A DNA stretch of 64,000 bases from Megachile rotundata (lineage: Eukaryota; Arthropoda; Insecta; Hymenoptera; Megachilidae), in contig NC_134988.1 in the NCBI RefSeq assembly GCF_050947335.1, positions 7,068,001 to 7,132,000 on the forward strand. Reading direction: 5' to 3'. The notes beneath the pieces are model-generated. The model worked only from the letters and a program-made list of their open reading frames with translations, did not search any database and was not told the DNA's origin. Shown in pieces: positions 35,640 to 45,919 of the stretch. Position numbers and translations under genes: made by a program. Position 1 is the first letter of the stretch. Each line of letters starts with the position of its first letter.

Positions 35640-36420
35640 AAAGATCGATACTTTCACACGCGTCACTTACACCTCACTTTCCATATTTTCCTCAGCTATT
35701 ATTGAGTTTATAACGTTGGTTGCTGCGTGGAATATCAAAAGTACCCACACGTAAACTTTGAAGCGGGCAATTTACTCTTTCGTGCGCAAGATTTCATACC
35801 GGAAGCCGGTGGTGATACGGTGAACAGGGCCGTAACGTGGCGGAAAGAGCCAGCAAACCGCCGAAAAGTCACTTAGCTACAATGGCGCACTCGATCCGAG
35901 TTAAACGGTCGTTTATGGCCGACGAGACAGCGGATTAGCGGTTAGGTAATTGTGGAACGGGCACCGACGGACGTGCGGACAGAAGTGAAGCCAGTTTTCG
36001 GCCGGTATCCAGAAACCTGGTTATCGCAGGTAGAAACGATGGCTTGGTAAGCCAACCGTGATGCTTCGACCTATTTAGATCAGGAAATATAATGACAAGA
36101 GACGGCTGGAGGAAGCCGTTTGCAATTTCGTTGCTGGAAATAACGTTCAATGAAGGAAGAAAAGAAAATCGATATGCAAACTCCTCTATGGTTATGATGG
36201 ACGTAATGATAGTTTTAGGAATTAACCTAACTACGTTGCTCAATGAGGTGCGAAGTCCCTGCATCGTGGGGAGATGGCACTTGGCTCTTATTGACTCTAG
36301 TCACATGCTTAGGGTGGTGTAATGATAACGTGGATAATTTTGAAATTTGTTCTTTTCATTTTTTCGTTTTTAAGGATGGTAATGAATAGATATCTCAATT
36401 TTGTTATCCTTGAATTGAAG
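35640..36420. other. Unique GC-richer island
   Basis: Unique sequence with dense CpG at 35790-36060. Overlapping frames on both strands (35935-36322) give no recognisable product. No gene supported. Confidence 0.35.
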
Positions 36421-37230
36421 AATTTGCTAGTTCTTAAATATTTAAATTCTTAGGTCCCTAAATTCTTTAAATTTTAAATTCCTAAATTTCTAGATTGCCA
36501 AATTCAAAAATTCCCAAATCCTCAATTCCCTCACTCTGAAATTCTGAACTCTCAAATTTCCAAATCCTTGAACCCCAAAATTTCTTAGATTTAAAATCCC
36601 CAAGTCCCCAAATCCCCAAATCCCCAAATCCCCAAATTCCTAAATCTCCGAATTCCCAAATTCCTAAATCCCCAAGTCCCAAAATCCCCAAATCCCCAAA
36701 TCCCCAAATCCCCAAATTCTCAAGTCCCCAAATCTCTAAATCCCAAAATCCCTAAATCCCCAAATCCCCAAATCCCCAAATTCCTAAATCCCCAAATCCC
36801 CAAATTCTCAAGTCCCCAAATCTCTAAATTCCAAAATCCCTAAATCCCCAAATCCCCAAATCCTCAAATTCCTAAATCTCCGAATTCCCAAATTCCTAAA
36901 TCCCCAAGTTCCCAAATCCCCAAATCCCCAAATCCCCAAATTCTGAAGTCCTCAAATCCTCAAATCCCTACATCCCCAAATCTCTAAATCCCAAAATCCC
37001 TAAATCCCCAAATCCCCAAATCTCCAAATCCCCGAATCCCCAAATCCCTAAATTCCTAAATCTCCACATTCTCTAATACCAAAAGTCCTAAATTTCCAAA
37101 TTCGAATATTCCCAAAGGCCCTAAATTCCACACATTCCTATATACCTCACACACCATCATCCTAAATTTCCAAATCTCAAAATAATTAAATTCCCAAATC
37201 CCAACTTCTCCATTCACTAAATTTCCAAAC
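36420..37230. repeat. CCCCAAAT minisatellite with G-quadruplex potential on the minus strand
   Basis: The 8-bp words CCCCAAAT and CCCTAAAT are repeated in runs, especially 36600-36720, 36750-36800 and 36910-37030. A block of about 110 bp is duplicated (36715-36800 and 36800-36870). Read on the minus strand the runs are GGGGATTTGGGGATTTGGGG, which fits the classical G4N4 quadruplex pattern. Confidence 0.9.
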
Positions 37231-38106
37231 ACAAAAGTCTCTATATCTCTAAACTTTCCCCAGAAAAAGCTGTACTTGATCTCAACTACGCAATCGCATA
37301 CCTTCCATTATCCAACTGCCATCTTCTCAACTCCCAACAGTACTCGCTCCTACCATTCCTATTTTCCATGCGTCCATAAACACACTTCCACTCAACCTGC
37401 TACCATAATGTTCTCCACGGTTTTGCGAATGCATGCAACCCCATCGTATAATAATTTTCGAGCCCCGGAAAAAAGGACCACGTTTCAAGCCGTGTTAACT
37501 GTCCCGATACACGAACGCGTCCCCGTTTAACCAGAATTACCGTTAGCCAAACTTCGTCCTGGTTTTTACATCCGGCCCTCTTTTTTTCCCGCCGTTAATC
37601 CGCGCGCTTACGGGGCAAAACCGGGCGCGGAGCGGCGCAACATCGACCCGGCAAATTTAATTAATTCTGATAATTGAGAAGTTTATCAAGTCGGGATCGG
37701 CCGGGTGGATCCGTGGTCGGCGCACAGGAGAGGGACAGACGAAGGGGATAGTCGGGACAGAGGTTTGCTAATTTGTCGACAGTTTTGCGTCCGCAAGCTC
37801 TGTCCCGGCTTTTAGAAATGAAAACGAGGCCGAGGTTTCAGCGTTATGCTCGCGTCCGCCAACCGACGGGGTTTTGGTTTTAATTAAATCATAATGTAGT
37901 TTGTCGCTTGTGCACGCGTGTATCTGTGCATACGCCTCAAAGCTTCCGGTCTAACCTTCACTGCGTTTCCCCATGGATTTTCGCACCCTGCGGTCTTCTT
38001 CTGTCAGCTGATCCAAACGTCCAACTGATTTTAATTTCTGCTTACATTTTCATGACTGCATTTTTTCGATCACCTACATTTTTTTGATAGGCATAGATAT
38101 GGCTAT
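37231..38106. other. Unique GC-rich island
   Basis: One of the most CpG-dense parts of the window (37580-37880), with an AT core 'aaatttaattaattctgata'. No open frame is convincing. The composition suggests regulatory or formerly transcribed sequence, but nothing specific is recognised. Confidence 0.35.
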
Positions 38107-39040
38107 ACAATATGTCGGAAACTAACGGAACTTTTTAAATAGAAAGAAAAGAATTAGTTATTTTGCCAAAATTTTTTTTTATTCAAAATACATCCCTTTC
38201 GCGTCAATACACCGTTGGCCACGCTCACACAGCGTTAACATAGATTTTTTAGATCGTTCTGCGGAATCGCTTCAAACACCCTTGTCACAGCTGCTTGGAC
38301 TTGTGTAACAATGTCATAAAACGTTCTTTTTATAGCTAATTTCAGTTTTGGAAAAAGGAAGTAATCACATGGAGATAAGTCAGGCGAATTTGAAGGACGT
38401 TGGAGCACACATACTTATTTTTTCGCCAAAAATTCACGAACAGCGTCAGTTCTGTGATATGACGCGTCATCATGCAACAGAAACCAACTTCCCAGCGCTC
38501 GATATTCTGGCCTCACACGAACGATCTTCCACAAATTTTCCATAACACCCAGATAATATTCGCCATTAAGATTTTGTCCCTGTGGAACGAATTCCCGAAG
38601 TATAATTCCTTTAGAATCGTAAAAGCAAATTAACATTGTTTTCTCTCGGGACTTCTGGAATCGCAATTTTTTTTATTTTGGAGAGATTGGAGATTTCCAC
38701 GTAGCACTTTGGCGCTTTGTTTGAGGTTCACATGAAACACCAAGTCTCATCACTAGTTACAATCGATTCCAGGAATGTACAGTTTCGTCTGGCTGTTTTG
38801 ATAAAATCCTCGCAATATTCGACGCGAGCAATTTGTTGCGCTTGCCCGGGATTTTGTGACACGGTGCCGAAAGGTTCTGTCGCATTAAACGCTATAAATT
38901 TACAATTCGTTGCTCGATTCCAATAATGATTGTTGTGTTTTGTAGGGGAAATATACTGTTTTCAGATAACATATTGTTTTAATAGATGGCGCTGGCAGTT
39001 TTCTTTAAATTTAAAAAGTTTCGTTACTTTTCCCACATAG
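38107..39040 (-). mobile_element. Internally deleted mariner element, copy 2
   Basis: The left end is 'CAATATGTCGGAAACTAACG' after a TA (38105-38106). The right end reads 'CTATGTGGGAAAAGTAACG' in reverse and is followed by TA (39041-39042). Length is about 0.93 kb with the same missing N-terminal region as copy 1. Sequence similarity to copy 1 is high along the whole length, in opposite orientation. Confidence 0.87.
38170..38900 (-). pseudogene. mariner transposase remnant, copy 2
   Basis: An open frame at 38415-38666 (minus) reads 'KTMLICFYDSKGI', 'FVPQGQNLNGEYYLGVM' and 'LLHDDASYHRT', the region around the second catalytic Asp. The first-Asp block 'TSDETW' and the third-Asp block lie on either side, beyond stops. 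The stop after 'AKK' and the break after 'ETWCFM' are shared with copy 1, so the copies descend from an already dead source mobilised in trans. Confidence 0.88.
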
Positions 39041-39042
39041 TA

Positions 39043-41250
39043 TGTAGATGTGCCTGCTACCTCTGTCACTATACCTCTGTAAAATTGCATGTTTGTATTA
39101 ATTTTAATGATGTGAAGGTATCCATGAAAGTCCTATAATTTTATTCAAGTTTAGTCATAAATCGTGATTGCGTTGGGTTATAAATTCTGCCTCTCTAATA
39201 TTATATTATTGCAATAATTTTATAGTAAGACATCCATGAAAACCGAGTCTTTTTATAATTTTATTCAAGTCTGGTCATAAGTAGATCGTGATTACGGTGG
39301 GTTATGAAGAGGTCCTAGTTAGGTTACGGATTATGAAGGGAACATATCTGGGTTACAATTGTATTATGGGCAGGAACTGTAGGTTATGGTCAGATCAAGA
39401 TTAGGTTCGTGGAAATACTCTGAGGAATGTAAATCTGACCTAATTCACCTGGTTCACGGGCTTAACGTAACTAAATTATATGATAATCAAAGTTTTAACC
39501 TCAGAATTTTGTTTACATTTTAACCCAATATAACTGGAGTCTTCATGTACATATCAACACTATAAACAAAATTAACCTCATTTTTTAATGGAAATAAACT
39601 AACCTTAAAATCGTTCAAACATCTCATGATGCACCTACAACTCTTCACGCCACACCTGATGCACCAACATTACACCACAAACTTTTTCCTCTTTTCAAAT
39701 ATTTTAAAATAAAAATCTAGTCCAGTTGGATCACCCTATAAATTGAAGGACAAGAAGAATATTTAGAAATAAGACGATCCCGGTTTAAAGGCGATCCCGC
39801 GAACGGGTAGCCTCTCCAGTTTCAACAAATGAAATTCAAACAATTCAAGAAAGTATTCCGCATTAATTCAAACTCTCAGCAACTGTGCAATTTAAATTGC
39901 CGCCATAGATTACGCATCGTGACGTTATCCACGAAATAATATGCTTCCAGCACCTTTCATCGTATCCCTCTAAACAGTATGCTGCAACAAACTGCCGCTG
40001 CTGCTGCCGCTTCTGTGTTTGATTTAATTTGCCCTACGGTCTTCCATCGTTCAACATCGCCCGGAATTAAAGCAGTCTGATTTAATAATTTATTACCGTT
40101 ACGGGGCCCTGCTCCTTCTCGTTACACGGTATCGTCTTAAAGCCTTTATACATTCTAGAATTCATCCTTTGCCATGCTTCGAATTCCATTTCAAATTTAA
40201 CCAGCTAGATTGTAGACATTAGAATCGACTAGATTATAGATTACGGTTAGATTATAAATTCATAGGTAATAATTTTGTCTTCTCTGAAAAATAAGTCATT
40301 GTAAATGTAAGGTTAAGGTTAGGTGAATTTATCGAGGGTATGTGTAGCTAAATCCATGTTAGGTTAGAGTTATAGTTAGGTTAGAGAATGACTACGGGTA
40401 AGGTTAGGTTATAAGAAAGGTTCTTAAGCTCCTTCACGGCTCTAAGACTGCAAAGAGAAATTCAGAGCCAACAATTTATTCTTCTTTGAAAAATAACTCA
40501 AGGTTAAGAATGGTCAAATTAAGGTTAGTACGAATATATTATAGATTAGGTATAGTCCTCAAGGTAAGGTGTAGTTCATCCTAGTATAGATATAGTTAGA
40601 TTATGACTACAGTAAAGGTTAGGTTATGGTTAAGTTATGAAGAGGGTCAGAGTTAGATTATAGTCAGACCATAGTTATATCAAAATCCTCTGAAAAGACT
40701 GACATAGCCTAGGTAGGTTAGAGTGAGAGAAAGGCAACGATTAAGTCATACTTACGTTTTGGATGGATTATGAATAGGTTAGGTTACGTGACTGATAAGT
40801 CATGGATAAATTATTGATAGATTAACGTTAAGTTGTGTCAAGATTATTAATTATGATTAGATCAGAGTTAACCCATGACTAAATAGTACAAATATTTTGA
40901 AATATCCTGTAGTTCTTAATTGAGGTGCTACTGATGAGGTGATGCTAATTGAACATGGCTACATCATGTTTAGACTATGGTTAAGTCGTGATTAAATTAC
41001 AGTTAGGTTATGTTATAGAAATGTTCAACATTTAAATTCAAAATGTAGTTCAAAATGTAGAAAGTTTGAACATATCTGATGTAAAACTCACAGCTACATA
41101 ATTGTCATTTATCCTCCCAAAAAATAGGCTATGATTAAATGAAAAAAAAAACAAAAATCATGAAACATCAGAAGTCAACGAACTAAACAAGATACACACC
41201 AAAATCCCAAAGCCACTAATTGAAACAACAAACAAGACCATCTCCAATGA
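39043..41250. repeat. Degenerate TTAGGTTA-rich sequence with a unique island
   Basis: 39100-39500 and 40190-41050 hold diverged words such as 'aggttaggttatg' and 'agattatagttaga' at irregular spacing. 39600-40160 is unique, including a GC-richer patch at 39970-40140. No gene recognised. Confidence 0.5.
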
Positions 41251-41846
41251 CAACTAGCAGAATCAACGTTTGACATCCATCTCGTCTAGTCGGAAAATTA
41301 CGACGCCAGTTGCGAGCAGGTCAAGACTCTCGCGGGCTCGCGATAAAATACTGCGTTCATTAATTAATTCGCCGGTGATATATCGCGGCGATACGTCGCG
41401 CTTGGAAGTTGGCCCAAATCTCGCGACAGTTTTGTTAATGGACACCGTTCCCTGGCGTGGCTGTTGCCGTATTCGCGGATCCATTAAACAGCTCGCGGAG
41501 CATCGCGGGAATTAAATGAAAAGAATACGCTGTCTTGCGCGTTTGGCCCGCCTGGGACGCCGATGTACTCGTAACGATTATGAAAACGACGCGAACTCGG
41601 CGAATGAGAGAGGAAAAAAAAGAACACGGTAGAATCATCAGCGACTGCTGATGACGGGGATGAAGGTGATTAGGAAAATTGATGATGGAGGTTTCTATGT
41701 GTCCGGGAGCTGTTCATGAGCTTTCCAATTTATTGGGACGTGCCATTTTGATGCTCTTTAAATAGATACGTCCCGAAGGAAATATAATATGAGGCACTAG
41801 GTGAAACTTGAGCAGACATCGAAGAACAAATTAAAAACCGGTAATA
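41251..41846. other. Unique GC-richer island
   Basis: CpG-rich unique sequence at 41260-41640, with open frames on both strands (73-81 codons) that show no recognisable domain. Function unknown. Confidence 0.35.
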
Positions 41847-42545
41847 ATTTATTTTATAGTTAGTTCCATGACGCCATCTGTAGATGGCGCGTCAGTCATT
41901 TTGTTACCGAAAAATCTTATTCGTTCACTTAACAGTTTTACTTATATTACAATAAGTGTTTATCTTTGATAAAGATTCTATGTACGCAGAATTTAAACGA
42001 CAGACAAGATTTGTAATAAAAGGTGAAAACTTCTGTGGCTCACACTTTTTTAAACAATTGTCATATGAAGATCGTAATAATTTATTTTGCAATTGATTCA
42101 GTTCCATGACGCCACATGTAGATGGCGCGTCAGCCATTTTGTTACCGAAAAATCTTATTCGTTCACTTAACAGTTTTACTTATATTACAATCAGTGTTTA
42201 TCTTTGATAAAGATTCTATATACGCGGAATTTAAACGACAGACAAGATTTGTAATAAAAGATAAAAACTTCTGCGACACACGCTTTTTTAAACAATTGTC
42301 ATATGAAGATCGTAATAATTTATTTTGCAATTGATTCAGTTCCATGACGCCACATGTAGATGGCGCGTCAGCCATTTTGTTACCGAAAAATCTTATTCGT
42401 TCACTTAACAATTTTACTTATATCACAGTCAGTGTTTATCTTTGATAAAAATTCTATATACGCAAAATTTAAACGATAGACAAGATTTGTAATAAAAGAT
42501 GAAAACTTCTGTGACTCACACTTTTTTAAACAACTATACAAAAAC
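41847..42545. repeat. About 238-bp tandem repeat, three copies
   Basis: The landmark 'ttccatgacgcca' is at 41864, 42101 and 42340, spacing 237 and 239 bp. Each copy holds a short dyad, 'gacgccacatgtagatggcg', and a minus-strand frame starting 'MADAPSTCGVMELNQL' that continues with 'CLKK' and 'FITNLVCRLNSAYIESL'. The frame recurs in neighbouring copies (41925-42137 and 42163-42411, minus). Whether the peptide is real is unknown. Confidence 0.88.
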
Positions 42546-43980
42546 TGTTTCGTACTGATACTTTATTCAACAGGAATTTTTCCCTTTTTACGACGATCTT
42601 GTCATACAAAGATCGACAAAATTCTCGTTGGCGCAAACTTGCTGAAACGTGCAAAGCACGACAGGTGTTTCAGGTGTGCACGGAATCTGCCAGAATCTGT
42701 CTGAAAACTTAGAAAAGCTGGTCGGAGAACGGGCTGCCTTAAAGTGGGATAAAAAGTACATGAAACCGTAGCCCCTGGCGGGGAAAGAGTTTTCAGGATA
42801 TTTTCGTTGCATGTAAATCACCGCAGAAATAAGGAACGAACGCTTCGGACGAGATCAATTATTAACGGAAACTTCTGCGAATTAGGAAAGCTCAATTTTT
42901 GCCAATAAGCTTTCGTTACAAAATTTCGTAGCTTGATATCAAAATGTTCGACAAATTTTTGAAAGGTTGTTGACTTCTTCATTCTCCTGTAATTAGTTTT
43001 CTTATTTTTCTGAATGCTTAACAATTTTCATGTAGATAAGTCCAGGTCACTTTTAATGGTGATATAAGTAACCAACTGTACATTTTGAAAGGGACATTTT
43101 TACTCATTTTGAAGATTTGGAACATAATGGACTTGTTAAAAGGTTAATACAATCTCGTATGTGCACGTCTCGTAATTTTATAAATGAATATTAAGCTGTT
43201 TTAAAAGATTCATGCAAATATTTGTCGTGTCCCTTATTTTTCTTTTAGAAACCATTTTTAAAGTTGTAGAAATAAAAATTTTTATATAGAGAATAGTGTA
43301 AACTGACTACGAGGACACCGAACCGACTATGCCAAACTTTCGAACGTACATTCGTACAAATTTTTGAGCTCTATGTCTCACAATCTGTTATAACTTTAAA
43401 ACAATCTCATATGTGAACATAAAGGATCTCTACAATCTTTAAAAAAATTGAAATTTTAAAGTAAAAAATTATGAACCATACAAAAACCAAACTATCTATG
43501 TAAACCTTGAAACGTTTTAAAGATCCGAATGAAACCGTTAAAGAGTTAATACAATTTTCAATTCAAACAGTACAAAAAAGAAAAAATTGTTCCCATACTA
43601 CACCGGGACGCAAAGCATTCTGCAATTGAAAGACACCGACTTTACTGTTCCAACATTTATCCAAACATCCTTCAAACTCTTATACCAAGCTAGTATTTCT
43701 TGCAAGCTCTCTAAACATTCACGACATCCTACTGAGTTCCAACGTTTATCTGCCATACCTGCGCGATCATCAAACACGAAACGTCAACATTGGCGTGCAG
43801 TAAACAGTAAGAGGAACAAACTACGATCGACATTTACTTTTCTTGTCGGAATATTTTCTTCAGATGGTTGGAAAAATTGAACATACTTTAGCGCAGTAGA
43901 AACGTCGGAGGACGTGAAGTTAGTATGCTAAAACATTTTATGCTAGACTGTTGTTGTGGCGCAGCTAAGTCTGTAGATCT
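42546..43980. other. Unique intergenic sequence
   Basis: AT-rich unique sequence with short frames on both strands (42588-43024 minus, 43587-43880 plus). None has recognisable homology. No gene supported. Confidence 0.35.
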
Positions 43981-43984
43981 GACA

Positions 43985-45080
43985 ATAAGTTAGAACTAGG
44001 TTAAATAGAACTTGCAATTTTTCAATCTGGGAGTTTGGAAAGTATATATGAGTGTATATGTTAAAATACGGAGCTAGAGTCTTAAAATCAAGAAGCTTCA
44101 AAGTTGGAATCTAACATAGCAAAGCTATAACGTCATAGTTTAAAGATGTACAGTTCTGAAGTACAAGATTAAACGAAACTATATTGTCAAAGGCTATAGT
44201 CTTAAATTTCAGATGTACAAAATTAAACAATTCCAAAGTTCAGAATCTGAAAGTGTCAAACCTAAAACTTCAATGTTTGATGTCCTAAATTTGAGAAATA
44301 CAAAATTAAACAATTCAAAAGGCCAAAGTCCAAAAGTCAGAAAGCTAAAACCATGAAGTCTAAAGTCGTAAAGTTTAGACGTACAATATTAACAAATTCT
44401 AAAGACAGCAGTTTCCAAACCTCAAAGTCCAAAGCCACAAAATTTAAAAATACAAAATTAAACAGTTTCAAAGATCGGTATCTCAAAGTCCAAAATTAAT
44501 GCATGCCTCAAAGTTTCAAAATCCACAATTGATGTATGTCTCAAAGTCTCAACATCCACAATTGATGAACGCCTCAAACTCTCAACATCCACAATTGATG
44601 TAAACCTCAGAGTCTCAACATCCACAATTCATTTATGCCTCCAAGTCTCAACATCCATAATTAATAAATGCCTCAAACTCTCAACATCCACAATTGATGA
44701 ACGCCTCAAACTCTCAACATCCACAATTGATGTAAACCTCAAAGTCTCAACATCCACAATTCATGTATGCCTCAAAGTCTCAACATCCACAATTAATAAA
44801 TGCCTCAAACTCTCAACGTCCACAATTGATGAACGCCTCAAACTCTCAACATCCACAATTGACGTAAACCTCAAAGTCTCAACATCCACAATTCATGTAT
44901 GCCTCAAAGTCTCAACATCCACAATTGATGAATGCCTCAAACTCTCAACATCCACAACTGATGAACGCCTCAAAGTCTCAATATCCAAAATTGATGTATG
45001 TCCCAAAGTCTCAGCATCCAAACTCCGCATGTTCCAAAATCTCAACATCTAAAATCCATATGACCCAAAGTTTCAACATC
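43985..45080. repeat. 33-bp minisatellite (CTCAACATCCACAATTGATG), with degenerate flank
   Basis: From about 44480 to 45060 units of 33 bp, 'cctcaaactctcaacatcc' plus 'acaattgatgaacg', repeat about 17 times; a higher-order block of four units recurs. 43985-44480 is a degenerate relative ('aaagtccaaaa' words). An 83-codon frame reads the array as an 11-residue repeat and is not a gene. Confidence 0.88.
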
Positions 45081-45432
45081 CAAAATCCATCCATTGTCTT
45101 GGAGTCCCAAAGCTATAAAATTCTTGACCTGAAATCCACAATCTAGATTCTAAACTCCAAAGATGAAAGTCCTAACACCATACTCTGATAATTCCAACGT
45201 CCTAAAATACAGAGGCGTAGAATTAAAAATCTCCAAAGTCCCATAATCCCAAATTCAATAATCGAACTATACCTAAACGTCAGACCAACGTGTGAAGAGT
45301 CCTAAAGTTAGCACCCAACTTGCGGTTCACCCAGTACGTCGTTCAAAGAGGTCTTCCGTTAGCTCGTCAGTTGTCCAATGATCGATCGACTCGATCGATG
45401 CACGAAGTTCGAGGTTATAGAATTCCTGCACA

Positions 45433-45919
45433 ATGCGTAAAAGGAAAACTCCGAGATCGGAGGCGTCGGCCAAAGGACGAAAGCAAATCAACGAGGATTC
45501 CTGGCGTGCCGAGTTAAACGCCGTCTCGATTAACGAGGACAGTTGGTGGTGTATGGTGATGCTGCTAGTGGAGACGATCGAGGGTCACGCGAAGTGTGTG
45601 TCGATTTTCAACGCAGCTGCCGAAGACGGTAAACGGAAGGCCATTTACGCTCTGAGCTACCAGAAAACCGTAGAGGCTGTGAAAGTGTTGTCGAACCAGC
45701 CTCTGGACAAATGCCCAACTATTCAGGGCGTTTGTCATTACGCTAGCAAGATTCTGAATGAGGACAACGGTGTATTGCCTGGCTGGCTGATGGCACGGGT
45801 CATCAAGTACTTGATATGCCGAGCCAAAGAAGAGAACATCGGTGTAGTGAAAAAGTTGGCTGATCTGGAGCGTGAAATAGATGAAGAGTACGAGATCATG
45901 CAGACTGTGGCTGATTGGG
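45433..45919 (+). CDS. SPAG17: SPAG17 exon 1 (start exon)
   Basis: Encodes residues 1-162: a basic start 'MRKRKTPRSEASAKGRK', then 'INEDSW' twice, then a helical region ending 'LADLEREIDEEYE' that matches the N-terminal block of vertebrate SPAG17. ATG 45433 is the first Met after an upstream in-frame stop (45418). The donor TGGG|GTAAGC leaves one G. The frame stays open to 46020, but the homologous protein continues in exon 2, so that tail is intronic. Confidence 0.88.
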
